From an uncultured Oscillospiraceae bacterium (GTDB lineage Bacteria > Bacillota > Clostridia > Oscillospirales > Oscillospiraceae), in assembly GCA_934591745.1 (NCBI GenBank), contig CAKTPQ010000016.1, positions 1-40,935 of the forward strand: DNA of 40,935 nt, given 5' to 3'. Both the position numbers and the translations under genes were made by a program. The notes under the pieces are model-generated. The model did no database searches. It had not been told where the DNA came from and saw nothing but the letters and a program-made list of their open reading frames with translations. Positions within the stretch are counted from its first letter, which is position 1. Every line of letters begins with the position of its first letter. Positions 1 through 9,214 of this stretch are shown here, one piece after another.

Positions 1-30
1 TCGATACAAATTGTGGCAGGAGGAACCAAC

Positions 31-1146
<1,116 letters not shown>

Positions 1147-1157
1147 GAATACGACTG

Positions 1158-1194
1158 AAACAGGCTCTCCGGCTGCGCCGGAGAGCCTGTTTTT
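1158..1194 (+). terminator. Rho-independent terminator of ftsZ
   Basis: A perfect 14-bp stem (ACAGGCTCTCCGGC at 1160-1173 with its complement at 1177-1190) and a TGC loop is followed by a T tract. It lies 14 bases after the ftsZ stop codon. Confidence 0.93.
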
Positions 1195-1295
1195 GTGCGG
1201 AGATAGTGGTATTTGGCGGCGGGGCGTGGTAGAATGGGGGCGAAGCAAGGCGCAGGGCCATTCAAAATACCAATCCCGACAGGAGGAACAGACAC

Positions 1296-1715
1296 ATGGA
1301 GTACAGAAAATTCGGAAGCAGCATCGTCGCCAGAATGGATAAGGGCGAGGAGATACTTATGCAGATAAAGGAGCTCGCGCAGAAGGAGCATATCAGGCTG
1401 GCCAGCGTAACGGCGCTGGGCGCAACAAATGACTTCACCGTGGGCGTGTATAACGTGGACGAGAAAAAGTACCACGCCAACGAGTTTCAGGGGAATTTTG
1501 AGATCGTCTCCCTGACAGGGACTATCAACACGATGGACGGCGAGTTCTATACGCACATCCACATGAGCGCGGGAAACGACAGGGGCGAGGTGTTCAGCGG
1601 GCATCTGAACCGGGCCGTGGTGAGCGCCACCTGCGAGATGGTGATACAGGTCATCGACGGCGAGGTGGACAGAGCCTATGATCCGGAAACGGGATTGAAT
1701 CTGTTCAGGTTCTGA
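1296..1715 (+). CDS. PPC (DUF296) domain protein
   Basis: 139-residue single-domain protein of the PPC/DUF296 family, a compact fold also found in plant AT-hook proteins; bacterial members are trimers of mostly unknown role. Seen: an N-terminal segment with a predicted helix IKELAQKEHIRLASVTALGA, then the characteristic strand GNFEIVSLTGTINTMDGEFYTHIHMS (about residues 67-92). The clustered HIH is the conserved, possibly metal- or ligand-binding part. The C-terminal AYDPETGLNLFRF is also typical of the family. An AGGAGGA site precedes the ATG by a normal distance. It sits alone between the ftsZ terminator and a GNAT gene and may be co-transcribed with the latter (87-base gap). Family assignment is firm; function is not. 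Confidence 0.88.
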   Translation: MEYRKFGSSIVARMDKGEEILMQIKELAQKEHIRLASVTALGATNDFTVGVYNVDEKKYHANEFQGNFEIVSLTGTINTMDGEFYTHIHMSAGNDRGEVFSGHLNRAVVSATCEMVIQVIDGEVDRAYDPETGLNLFRF

Positions 1716-1802
1716 AAATGGCTTATAGCGGGGCGGGCGCTGTTGACAGGCAAAACCACAGCAAGGGCTGAAAACAGAATGTGTACAAGGAGACGCAGCA
1801 TC

Positions 1803-2294
1803 ATGAGAAGTGATGAAATGTTTACCAGAGCATGCAGCGAGGATGTGCCGTCCATTATTGGCCTGCGGCATAGAATTTGGGGCACCACATACAGGGGGAT
1901 CTATCCTGACTATATGCTCGACGACTTTGCGTGGGATTGGCACAAAGAAAAGGAATTTGCGAGGGTCAATGACCCGACGTATGCCGTGTATCTGATCCGG
2001 AAGGGGCAGCAGGACATCGGTTATCTGACGATACATCAGGCCGATGGGGTCACATTGCAGTCGCTCTACATCGTTTCTGAGTACCAGAGGAACGGAATCG
2101 GCCGGAAAGCATTTGATTTTGTCAAGGCTTTCTGCCGGGAGCACGATGTCCGGTCCTTCATCTGTCACTGCGTTCCGGAGAATCATAATGCCCGGATGTT
2201 CTATGAAAAAATGGGCGGCACGGTGATCGGAGAGGACTTGTCAAACGAAGAATCCTGGCAGAACTCGGTCACTTACCAATTCACGCTGACATAA
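1803..2294 (+). CDS. GNAT-family N-acetyltransferase
   Basis: 163-residue protein of the GCN5-related acetyltransferase fold, which moves an acetyl group from acetyl-CoA to an amine. The acetyl-CoA binding motif A is visible as LQSLYIVSEYQRNGIGRKAFDFV (about residues 82-104, with the QRNGIG loop). Motif B follows as CHCVPENHNARMFYEKMGGTV (about 120-140). The WGTTYRGIYPDYML stretch near the N-terminus is common in clostridial members. An in-frame TTG at 1743 would add 20 residues, but the AAGGAGA site at 1787-1793 fits the ATG at 1803. The substrate cannot be told from sequence. It converges on the ECF gene across a shared terminator. Confidence 0.9.
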   Translation: MRSDEMFTRACSEDVPSIIGLRHRIWGTTYRGIYPDYMLDDFAWDWHKEKEFARVNDPTYAVYLIRKGQQDIGYLTIHQADGVTLQSLYIVSEYQRNGIGRKAFDFVKAFCREHDVRSFICHCVPENHNARMFYEKMGGTVIGEDLSNEESWQNSVTYQFTLT

Positions 2295-2338
2295 ACAACT
2301 TGCGCATTTGACGTTTTGGGCTGGTGGCTGCGGTCAGG

Positions 2339-2370
2339 AAAAGGGACGTCCCGGCGGGGACGTCCCTTTT
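2339..2370. terminator. Bidirectional terminator between acetyltransferase and ECF transporter genes
   Basis: Inverted repeat AAAAGGGACGTCCC (2339-2352) and GGGACGTCCCTTTT (2357-2370) with a 4-base loop. T tracts flank it in both orientations, so it can end the plus-strand GNAT transcript and the minus-strand ECF transcript, whose stop codon begins at 2374. Confidence 0.9.
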
Positions 2371-2371
2371 G

Positions 2372-5014
2372 TTACTCCACAAGGCCATATTTCGTTTTGA
2401 TGCGGTCCAGCTTTTCCAGCATGGGCTCCGCCAGCACCCACAGGAAAAACACGGTGGCGGCGGCATGGACGCAGTCCACGGGGAAACCGGTGAGGTAATA
2501 GCTCACCAGCACCTGCCAGCTCAGGTCCTGACTGTACAGCAGGGCGGAGACGGGGTTCATCAGGCCGCCGTAAATGACGATGGCGGCGATGGCGCCGAAC
2601 AGGCACAGCGCCCCCCGGCTGCGGCGGAGCCAACCCTTGCGGAACAGGACGCCGGCCAGAAAGCCGATGATGCCGGCGGCAAACATCTGGAAGGGCGTCC
2701 ACGGCCCCTGCGAGAACAGGAAGTTGCTGGCCAGCATGGTCATAGCACCCACCAGAAAGCCCGTCTCGCCGCCGAAGGCCACGCCGGCGATAATGGTCAG
2801 GGCCAGCACCGGCTTGAACTGGGGCAGCATGAAGAAGGCGGCGCGGCCCGCCACGCCCAGGGCGCACAGCACGGCGATGACGGTCAGTTCCCGGGCCTGG
2901 GGCTTCCGCCCTTCAAAGACCATGAAGAACGGCAGCATGCAGGCCAGCAGCACCAGCAGCGCCATGAGGTAGTAGTTTTTGATGTCAAAGTAATAGCTGC
3001 CCACGAACAGGATGGCCGGGATGCCCACCAGGATCAGGGCGGCAGCGGCCTTGGTGCGCTTGGACAGGCGACGCTTCTGCACAGGCGTCTGCACCTGCAC
3101 CGGCGGGGGCGAGCGCCGCCCGATGGCGGCGGCGGTGACGAACAGGGCGGTGATGAACAGGGCGTACTCCCACAGCGCCGACCAGCCGGCGGCGGACACG
3201 CTGCCGCCGCCCACCAGCGCCGTCAGGTCGGTGTTCCGGGCGGCGTGCCAGAAGATCACCAGCGCCAGAAGGCCGGACACGGCGGCGGTGAGCTTCCGCC
3301 ACCACGGCAGCCGGGGCGGCTGCCACGCGGCGGACTCCTCCGCCACAGGGGGCAGCGGCGCGTAGGCCAGCGGCGGCTCCGGCTCCGGCTGGATGTCGCC
3401 GCCGATGAGAGCCATGACATCCTCCGCCGTGACGGCCTCGGCGCACAGCTCCCGGGCCATGCGGCCGGCGGAGGTGGTATAGAAGCTGTTGCCGGAGAAA
3501 AACGGGCGGGGCGCGCCCTCCGTCACCACGCTGCCGTCGAAGAACAGGGCACAGCGGTGGGCATAGCGGGCGCAGAACTCCACGTCGTGGCTGACCATGA
3601 CAATGGTGACACCGCCCGCCGTCAGGGAACGGAGGATGGCGGCGAACTCCTGCTTGAATTCGGCGTCCAGCCCCTTGGTAGGCTCGTCCAGCAGCAGGAT
3701 CTCCGGGTCAAGGAGCAGCACCTTACACAGGGCGGCGCGCTGCTGCTCGCCGCCGGAGAGGTCGTAGGGGTGGCGGTCCAGCAGCTCCGTCAGGCGGCAG
3801 ATGGACACGGCCTGCGCCACCCGCTTTTCCCGGAGGCCCGGCTCCACCCTCTGGCCGTCGAAGGCCTCGTACAGGTCTTCGCGGACGGTCTTTTTCACAA
3901 AAAGCGTCTGGGGGTCCTGGGGCAGCACGCCGATGCGGCCGGTGTGCCGCACCGTGCCGCGATAAGGCGTCAGGGCGCCGCTGAGCAGGTGGAGCGACGT
4001 GGTCTTGCCGGCGCCGTTGCCGCCCAGCAGGGCCAGCAGCTCCCCCTGATACACGGTGAGGTCAAGGCCCCGCACCACGTCCGGCTCCTCCGGCTCGTAG
4101 CGGAACCACAGGCCCTCCGCCGTCAGCACCGGGCCGCCGCGGGGGTGCTCCTCCGCCGGGGGCAGCGGACACAGGGGGTGCGCTGCCTGCCAGCGGCGCA
4201 GGAAATCCCGGCCCTCCCGGACGGTGACGGGGGCGGGATCGTCGCTGCGGACAGAGGCCCAGATCCGCATGGCGGCGGGCATGGCCAGAAACATGCCGTG
4301 ATCCCGACCGCGCAGCTGGCAGCCCACCTCCGAGGGGGTGCCGGTGCACAGCAGGCGGCCGCCGTCCAGCACGGCGGCATGGGTGGCAAGGGGCAGCGCC
4401 TCCTCCAGCCGGTGCTCCGTCAGGAGGACGGTGGTACCCAGCTCGCGGTTGATGCGGCCCAGTGTCTGCAGAAAATCGGCGGCGGCGATGGGGTCCAGCT
4501 GGCTGGTAGGCTCGTCCAGGATCAGCACCCGTGGCTGCATCACCATGACGGAGGCCAGGCTCAGCAGCTGCTTCTGGCCGCCGGACAGCTGGTCCACGGA
4601 CTTGTGGAACCAGCCCTGGATGCCGAAAAATGACGCCATCTCCGCCACGCGGCGGCGGATGGTGGGGGTGTCGCAGCCCATGCTCTCCAGTCCGAAGGCC
4701 AGCTCGTGCCAGACCTTGTCCGTCACCACCTGATGCTCCGGCGACTGGAGGACAAAGCCGATGTCCGCCGCCTGCTGCCGCAGGGGGACATCCCGCAGGG
4801 GCGTGCCCTGAAAGTATACCTCCCCCTCGGCGGCGCCGTGGGGGGCGAGAACAGTCTTGAGCTGGCGCAGCAGCGTGGATTTGCCGCAGCCGGAGGGGCC
4901 GCACAGCACCCAGAATTCGCCGGGGCGGATGGTGAGGTCAATGCCGGCAAGAGCGGGGCGGCGCTGCTGGGGGTAGGTGAAGCCGAAGCCGGAAAGGCGG
5001 AACAGCTCGTCCAT
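2372..5014 (-). CDS. ECF transporter fusion protein: two ATPase domains plus membrane S component
   Basis: 880-residue energy-coupling factor transporter subunit that carries three normally separate parts. Domain 1 (about 1-240) is an EcfA-type ATPase with Walker A GPSGCGKST (39-47), signature LSGGQ (143-147) and Walker B LILDEPTSQLDP (164-175). Domain 2 (about 295-530) is a second ATPase with GGNGAGKTT (331-339), LSGGEQ (419-424) and LLLDEPTKGLD (440-450). From about 575 onward the chain is hydrophobic, and the last 240 residues look like a substrate-binding S component with six predicted spans. The start is one base past the ecfT stop, so the two genes are translationally linked and together supply T, A, A and S. 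The S region resembles uncharacterised or cobalamin-type (CbrT) S components, but I cannot fix the vitamin. No cobalamin, riboflavin or thiamine riboswitch precedes the operon. Confidence 0.92.
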   Translation of the reverse strand: MDELFRLSGFGFTYPQQRRPALAGIDLTIRPGEFWVLCGPSGCGKSTLLRQLKTVLAPHGAAEGEVYFQGTPLRDVPLRQQAADIGFVLQSPEHQVVTDKVWHELAFGLESMGCDTPTIRRRVAEMASFFGIQGWFHKSVDQLSGGQKQLLSLASVMVMQPRVLILDEPTSQLDPIAAADFLQTLGRINRELGTTVLLTEHRLEEALPLATHAAVLDGGRLLCTGTPSEVGCQLRGRDHGMFLAMPAAMRIWASVRSDDPAPVTVREGRDFLRRWQAAHPLCPLPPAEEHPRGGPVLTAEGLWFRYEPEEPDVVRGLDLTVYQGELLALLGGNGAGKTTSLHLLSGALTPYRGTVRHTGRIGVLPQDPQTLFVKKTVREDLYEAFDGQRVEPGLREKRVAQAVSICRLTELLDRHPYDLSGGEQQRAALCKVLLLDPEILLLDEPTKGLDAEFKQEFAAILRSLTAGGVTIVMVSHDVEFCARYAHRCALFFDGSVVTEGAPRPFFSGNSFYTTSAGRMARELCAEAVTAEDVMALIGGDIQPEPEPPLAYAPLPPVAEESAAWQPPRLPWWRKLTAAVSGLLALVIFWHAARNTDLTALVGGGSVSAAGWSALWEYALFITALFVTAAAIGRRSPPPVQVQTPVQKRRLSKRTKAAAALILVGIPAILFVGSYYFDIKNYYLMALLVLLACMLPFFMVFEGRKPQARELTVIAVLCALGVAGRAAFFMLPQFKPVLALTIIAGVAFGGETGFLVGAMTMLASNFLFSQGPWTPFQMFAAGIIGFLAGVLFRKGWLRRSRGALCLFGAIAAIVIYGGLMNPVSALLYSQDLSWQVLVSYYLTGFPVDCVHAAATVFFLWVLAEPMLEKLDRIKTKYGLVE

Positions 5015-5015
5015 A

Positions 5016-5906
5016 TCAGGCGCCTCCTTTCATGCGGCGGAAGCGGCGCCGGGATGCCCACGACATGGCGGCGGGCGTCAGGCACAGCAGCAGGTACACC
5101 GCGAAAAAGCTGATGGTCAGGGGCTGGGCCGGGGCGCCCAGCAGCAGGGGGTAATACTGGAAGTACAGGCCGCGGGACAGCGCGCCCACCAGCAGATACA
5201 GGCCGCAGAAGCCCAGCCACAGCAGCAGGCTGCGGTCGCGGTCATCCAGACGGTAGATGGAGAAGGCGGTGCGGCCCGGCTGGCCGTAGCCCCGGCTGCG
5301 CATGCTGTCTGCCGTGTCGATGGCGCTCTCCAGGCTCCAGGTGACCAGGACGGAAAAGACCTTCATGGCGTTCTTTCCGCGCTGGACCAGGCCGCCGGAG
5401 GCGGTGTCGCGGCCCATATAGCGCTGGGCCTGGGATACGGCGCGGAACTGGCGGCGGAAGCGGGGCACGAAGCGCAGCGTCATGCTCAGCACCAGCGACA
5501 GGGCGGGGATGACGCGGCCGAAGAGGTAGATGAATTTATCGGAGGTCATGACAGTGCTGAAGCAGCGGAACCACAGCACCACCGACGCCAGCAGCAGCGC
5601 CGCGGCAAGGCCGTAGAGGATGCTCTCCAGCGTCAGGGGGTTGCCGGAGGGCAGGTAGGTCAGAATGGTAACGCCCTGATGGACGAAGGCGGGGTTCACC
5701 AGCGCCGCCAGCAGCGCCATGGGCACCAGCCAGCGGGCGCTGCGGCCCAGCTCCCGCAGGCCGCACAGCCGCGTGACGTAGCAGCAGGCGCCGGCAAGGG
5801 AGATCAGCAGGCAGGCGGGGTGCATCAGGGTCATAGAGAAGGCCAGCACCAGCGCAAAATAGAGAAAATTCACCGCCGGGTGGCAGTCGGAAAACGTATC
5901 GCGCAC
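5016..5906 (-). CDS. ecfT: ECF transporter transmembrane component EcfT
   Basis: 296-residue T component that couples ATP hydrolysis by the EcfA domains to movement of the S component. Five or so hydrophobic segments are visible (for example about 15-35, 60-80 and 95-120). The cytoplasmic coupling helices carry the Arg-Gly signature SMRSRGYGQPGRT and the FVPRFRRQF stretch typical of EcfT/CbiQ proteins. Two GTG starts are possible. The one at 5906 is preferred because GGGAGG ends eight bases upstream, while the GTG at 5915 would lie inside that ribosome site. The next gene, the ATPase-ATPase-S fusion, begins one base after the stop. A near-consensus promoter lies at 5950-5978. Confidence 0.92.
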   Translation of the reverse strand: MRDTFSDCHPAVNFLYFALVLAFSMTLMHPACLLISLAGACCYVTRLCGLRELGRSARWLVPMALLAALVNPAFVHQGVTILTYLPSGNPLTLESILYGLAAALLLASVVLWFRCFSTVMTSDKFIYLFGRVIPALSLVLSMTLRFVPRFRRQFRAVSQAQRYMGRDTASGGLVQRGKNAMKVFSVLVTWSLESAIDTADSMRSRGYGQPGRTAFSIYRLDDRDRSLLLWLGFCGLYLLVGALSRGLYFQYYPLLLGAPAQPLTISFFAVYLLLCLTPAAMSWASRRRFRRMKGGA

Positions 5907-5949
5907 GGGTGGCACCTCCCTTCCCTGTCAGATCAGCGCATACAGATTT

Positions 5950-5978
5950 ATTATACTGTCTCCGGCGGCGGGCGTCAA
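5950..5978 (-). promoter_or_regulatory. Sigma-A promoter of the ECF operon
   Basis: On the minus strand TTGACG (5973-5978) and TATAAT (5950-5955) are separated by exactly 17 bases, about 45 bases upstream of the ecfT start. The short leader leaves no room for a classical vitamin riboswitch. Confidence 0.85.
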
Positions 5979-6026
5979 TCCCCGGAGGGGACGGGAAAAT
6001 GTGGAACGGGCTGGGCCTCCGGATAT

Positions 6027-6054
6027 GAAAACGGCCGCCCTGCGGCGGCCGTTT
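6027..6054 (-). terminator. Terminator of the sufC-sufB operon
   Basis: Minus-strand hairpin with arms AAACGGCCGCC and GGCGGCCGTTT (6029-6039 and 6044-6054), followed by TTTTC. It lies 17 bases beyond the sufB-like stop codon and just upstream of the ecfT promoter. Confidence 0.85.
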
Positions 6055-6070
6055 CGGGTTCTTGTATGGT

Positions 6071-7000
6071 TCACGCAAGGAAGCCCTTGAGGATGGTATC
6101 CTCGGCCTCCTCCTCCGTCAGGCCCAGCGTTTCCAGCTTCAGCAGCTGGTCACCAGCGATCTTGCCGATGGCCGCCTCGTGGATGAGCTGTGCGTCGGGA
6201 CAGTTGGCGGTGATGGCGGGCACGGACTCGATCTTGGCCTGGCCCATGATGATGCTGTCGCACTGGACGTGGCCGAAGCACTGGGCGTTGCCCACCATAA
6301 CGGGACGGAACACCTGATGGGACTCATCCTGCGCCACGGAACGGGAGATGACCCGGCCCTTGGCGTCGTGGCCGTTGAGCTGGATGTTCATGTCGCTCTC
6401 CGCCTGCTGGCTGCCGTGGGTCAGGAGGCGCTCCGTCACCACCACCTCGCTGCCGGCCTCGCAGAAGAAGTCCGTTTCCCGCTTGGTGGAGTCGATGCCC
6501 CGGATCTGGACGGTGTCCATCTGCATGGTGGAATTCTCACCCAGATACACCACGGTCTTGGGGTTCATGATGTTGCCGCCGGTCTGACCGGGGTCGTTCT
6601 CACCGTAGTGCTTCTCGCTGTAATGCACCCGTGCGTTTTTGCCGATGTGGAACGTGTGGACGCCGTCGTGACGGCTCTCGTCGCAGCCGGAGTTGTGGAT
6701 GCCGCAGCCGGCCACGATCTCCACGTCGCAGTCGTCGCCCACATAGAAGTCGTTGTAGACCATCTCGCTGAGGCCGGTCCTGCTGATGATGACGGGGATG
6801 TAGCACTTCTCCCCCTTCGTGCCGGGCTTGATGCGGATGTCGATGCCCTGCCTGCCGTCGGCGCGGGGCGTGATGTCGATGTGCTCCGTGGACTGGCGGG
6901 CCTCGCAGCCGCTGTCCTTGCGGATATTGAAGGCGCCCACGGGCTTGCCCGTCAGGTCGGCGATCTTTTCCAGCAGTCTGGCGTCAATATCGGTGATCAT
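6071..7000 (-). CDS. sufB: Short SufB/SufD-family Fe-S cluster scaffold (SmsB-like)
   Basis: 309-residue member of the SufBD family, the beta-helix scaffold on which Fe-S clusters are built. The conserved C-terminal block is present: QCDSIIMGQAKI, then ITANCPDAQLIHEAAIGKIAGDQLLKLETLGLTEEEA, ending in GFL. It is far shorter than canonical SufB (about 465 residues) or SufD (about 420). Only one SufBD protein is present, and its ATG overlaps the sufC-like stop (ATGA). No sufS, sufU or sufE is nearby. This gene pair matches the minimal SUF-like (SMS) systems described in archaea and anaerobic bacteria, where one SmsB pairs with SmsC. The cysteine source and electron donor are not shown by this locus. 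Confidence 0.9.
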   Translation of the reverse strand: MITDIDARLLEKIADLTGKPVGAFNIRKDSGCEARQSTEHIDITPRADGRQGIDIRIKPGTKGEKCYIPVIISRTGLSEMVYNDFYVGDDCDVEIVAGCGIHNSGCDESRHDGVHTFHIGKNARVHYSEKHYGENDPGQTGGNIMNPKTVVYLGENSTMQMDTVQIRGIDSTKRETDFFCEAGSEVVVTERLLTHGSQQAESDMNIQLNGHDAKGRVISRSVAQDESHQVFRPVMVGNAQCFGHVQCDSIIMGQAKIESVPAITANCPDAQLIHEAAIGKIAGDQLLKLETLGLTEEEAEDTILKGFLA

Positions 7001-7737
7001 TGTGCGCCCTCCTTTCTCTCCAGCACGGGACAGCCGCCCAGCGTATCCGCCAGGATCAGGGGGAATACCTCCTCGGTGCTGCCTCGGTGGGCGATCTGCC
7101 CATTGGCGATGACCACGATCTCATCCGCCAGACGGATGATGCGCTCCTGATGGGAGATGATGATCATGGTGGCCCTGCCCTCCTGATGGATCTGCTCGAA
7201 CGTCTCGGTGAGGCGGGCGAAGCTCCACAGGTCGATGCCGGCCTCCGGCTCGTCGAAGATCATCAGGTCGCCCCGGCGGGCCAGAATGGTGGCGATCTCG
7301 ATGCGCTTGACCTCACCGCCGGACAGCGACACGTCCACCTCGCGGTCCAGATAGTCGTTGGCGCACAGGCCCACCTTGGTCAGGTACGCGCAGCACTTGT
7401 CCTTGCTGAGCTTCTCCTGTCCCGCCGCCAGAAGCAGCAGGTCGTGGACGGTAATGCCCTTGAAGCGCGGCGGCTGCTGAAAGCCGTAGCTGATGCCACG
7501 GCGCGCCCGCTCGGTGATGGACAGGTCCGTCACGTCCTCGCCGTTATAGAGCACGCGGCCGGAGGTGGGCTGCACCAGTCCCATGATGACCTTGGCCAGC
7601 GTGGTCTTGCCGCCGCCGTTGGGGCCGGTGAACACCATCAGCTTGTGGTCGGGAATGGTGATGGACACGTTTTTGAGAATGTCCTGCTCCCCGTCGGGAG
7701 TGGACACGCGGTAACAGATATTCTGCAGTTCCAGCAT
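6997..7737 (-). CDS. sufC: SufC-type ATPase for Fe-S cluster assembly (SmsC-like)
   Basis: 246-residue soluble ABC-type ATPase that drives conformational change of the SufB scaffold. Walker A is GPNGGGKTT (38-46), the signature is LSGGE (138-142), and Walker B with the SufC-type sequence DLMIFDEPEAGIDLWSF follows. The Q-loop region GFQQPPRFKGITV and the EVKRIEIATILARRG stretch are typical of SufC. An upstream in-frame start at 7818 exists, but AGAGGAGAG lies correctly before the ATG at 7737. The stop overlaps the start of the sufB-like gene, implying coupled production. The 232-base gap to the divergent ferritin-like gene should hold both promoters; I found no convincing -35/-10 pair for this gene, only a TATACT-like -10. 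Confidence 0.95.
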   Translation of the reverse strand: MLELQNICYRVSTPDGEQDILKNVSITIPDHKLMVFTGPNGGGKTTLAKVIMGLVQPTSGRVLYNGEDVTDLSITERARRGISYGFQQPPRFKGITVHDLLLLAAGQEKLSKDKCCAYLTKVGLCANDYLDREVDVSLSGGEVKRIEIATILARRGDLMIFDEPEAGIDLWSFARLTETFEQIHQEGRATMIIISHQERIIRLADEIVVIANGQIAHRGSTEEVFPLILADTLGGCPVLERKEGAQ

Positions 7738-7969
7738 GGATAGCTCTCCTCTCTCTGAGGTGGTATCTGAAGTATACCAGATGGGCTGTTGGAAGGGTGT
7801 GACATCTGCAACAGCCACTGGAAAAGCGGATGCGCTTTACAACTGTGTCAGTGTAACAGATTTCCGGAAAAAAAGCAATCTTTTCCTGCACATTTCGCCG
7901 CAAACGGGGCAGACAGGCGCACCGGCGCGCCTTTACGCATAGTATGCCGTGAGAAGGAGGCGTTCAAAC

Positions 7970-8530
7970 ATGGAGCAGGAACTGAATTTACCCTATGACC
8001 GGGCGCTGTCGGAGGCGGTATGGCGCCGGGTGGCGCCGGAGCTGACGCCCTTTGCGCCGCTGCCCGCCGACGAGGAGCGGGAGGCGTGCTGCATGGCCGT
8101 GCCCACGGAGGACGGTCTGACCCGGCTGCGGCGCTTTATCGACGAGGAGGTGTCCATGGCCAGGGCCTACCGGTGCCACGCACGGAGCGCGCCTGCCGCC
8201 GCCCGGCGGACGATGCTGCGCATGGCCGACGAGGAGCTGGCCCACGCCCGGACGCTGCTGACCGCCCACTATCTGATGACCGGGAAGTTCTATCAGCCGC
8301 CGGCCGCCGCAGGGCAGGAGCCGCCGCTGCCGTGGTGCCAGCTGCTGCGGGAGCTGTACCATGAGGAGGCCTGCGGCGGCGCGTCCTACGCACAGGCGGC
8401 GGAGGACACGGAGGACGTATGCCTGCGGGAGCTGTTCCAGCGGCTGAGCCGGGCGGAGTACGGCCACGCCGCCATGCTGCTGCACCTGCTGGAAAACTGC
8501 TTGACATCGGGGAATAGCCTGCTAAAATAG
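7970..8530 (+). CDS. Ferritin-like (rubrerythrin-type) di-iron domain protein
   Basis: 186-residue predicted four-helix-bundle protein. The di-iron ligand pattern is intact: Glu59/60 in helix 1, E89-L-A-H92 in helix 2, Glu132/133 in helix 3 and E163-Y-G-H166 in helix 4. It lacks the rubredoxin tail of rubrerythrin. The clostridial family is annotated only as ferritin-like; roles could include peroxide reduction or iron handling. The AAGGAGG site in front of the ATG at 7970 decides the start over an in-frame option at 7949. It is divergent from the sufC-sufB pair, so an iron or redox theme is plausible. The promoter of the next gene lies inside its last codons. Confidence 0.8.
   Translation: MEQELNLPYDRALSEAVWRRVAPELTPFAPLPADEEREACCMAVPTEDGLTRLRRFIDEEVSMARAYRCHARSAPAAARRTMLRMADEELAHARTLLTAHYLMTGKFYQPPAAAGQEPPLPWCQLLRELYHEEACGGASYAQAAEDTEDVCLRELFQRLSRAEYGHAAMLLHLLENCLTSGNSLLK
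8501..8528 (+). promoter_or_regulatory. Promoter of the HD-domain gene, embedded in the end of the ferritin-like gene
   Basis: TTGACA (8501-8506) and TAAAAT (8523-8528) are spaced by 16 bases and overlap the last ten codons of the preceding gene, the stop codon included. This gives the HD-domain gene its own start of transcription. Confidence 0.8.
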
Positions 8531-8565
8531 GGGGCAATTAAAGTACACAAAGGAGGTCTGTGGAG

Positions 8566-9153
8566 ATGAAAGAGTGCATCTCCCGCGAAGCGGCGCTGGC
8601 CGCCCTGAAGGAGTATAACAAGGAGCCGTTCCATATCCTGCACGGCCTGACGGTGGAGGGCGTCATGCGCTGGTACGCCAATGAGCTGGGCTACGGCGAG
8701 GACGCGGATTTCTGGGCCACGGTGGGCCTGCTCCACGACATCGACTTTGAGATGTGGCCGGAGCAGCACTGTCTCAAGGCGCCGGAGCTGCTGCAGAAGG
8801 CCGGGTGCAGTGAGGAGTTCATCCACGCCGTCTGTTCCCACGGCTACGGGCTGGTGTGCGACGTGGAGCCGACCCACCAGATGGAGAAGGTGCTGTTCGC
8901 CGCCGACGAGCTGACGGGCCTCATCGGCGCCGCCGCCCGCATGCGCCCCAGCAAGAGCGTGATGGACATGGAGGTCAGCAGCCTGAAGAAGAAGTACAAG
9001 GACAAGAAGTTCGCCGCCGGCTGCTCCCGGGATGTCATCAACGCCGGCGCGGAGCGTCTGGGCTGGACCATCGAGGAGCTGATGGAAAAGACCATTCTGG
9101 CCATGCGCAGCTGTGAGGAACGGGTCGACCAGGAGATGGAGACACTGGCCTGA
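8566..9153 (+). CDS. HD-domain phosphohydrolase-like protein
   Basis: 195-residue HD-superfamily protein with the metal-binding set His26, His57-Asp58 (LLHDID) and Asp114 (FAADELTG), plus His92 in CSHGYG. Members are metal-dependent phosphohydrolases acting on nucleotides or small phosphoesters; related clostridial proteins are annotated only as HD hydrolases. The start is the ATG at 8566, because AAAGGAGG (8549-8556) ends nine bases before it; a GTG at 8560 is too close. It has its own promoter at 8501-8528. It ends just before a triple 20-bp repeat and a strong terminator. Family is sure; substrate unknown. Confidence 0.9.
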   Translation: MKECISREAALAALKEYNKEPFHILHGLTVEGVMRWYANELGYGEDADFWATVGLLHDIDFEMWPEQHCLKAPELLQKAGCSEEFIHAVCSHGYGLVCDVEPTHQMEKVLFAADELTGLIGAAARMRPSKSVMDMEVSSLKKKYKDKKFAAGCSRDVINAGAERLGWTIEELMEKTILAMRSCEERVDQEMETLA

Positions 9154-9213
9154 GTCTGCTGTGCAATATATGGGTCTGCTGTGCAATATATGGGTCTGCT
9201 GCGCAATATATAT
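9154..9213. repeat. Three tandem copies of a 20-bp unit
   Basis: Units at 9154-9173 and 9174-9193 are identical (GTCTGCTGTGCAATATATGG). The third, 9194-9213, differs in three bases (GTCTGCTGCGCAATATATAT). The array starts immediately after the stop codon of the HD gene and runs up to a terminator. Confidence 0.95.
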
Positions 9214-9214
9214 G

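Noticed and set aside
2324..4633. Long open frame (769 residues) on the plus strand across the ECF ATPase gene
   Set aside because: It is antisense to the ATPase-ATPase-S gene, has no ribosome site, and its translation is a low-complexity Gln/His/Gly/Arg mix caused by GC-rich codon bias.
5907..6026. Vitamin riboswitch upstream of the ECF operon
   Set aside because: The promoter lies only about 45 bases before ecfT, and no cobalamin, riboflavin or thiamine riboswitch core is present.
9154..9213. CRISPR-like direct repeats
   Set aside because: The three 20-bp units are contiguous without spacers, so this is a simple tandem repeat.
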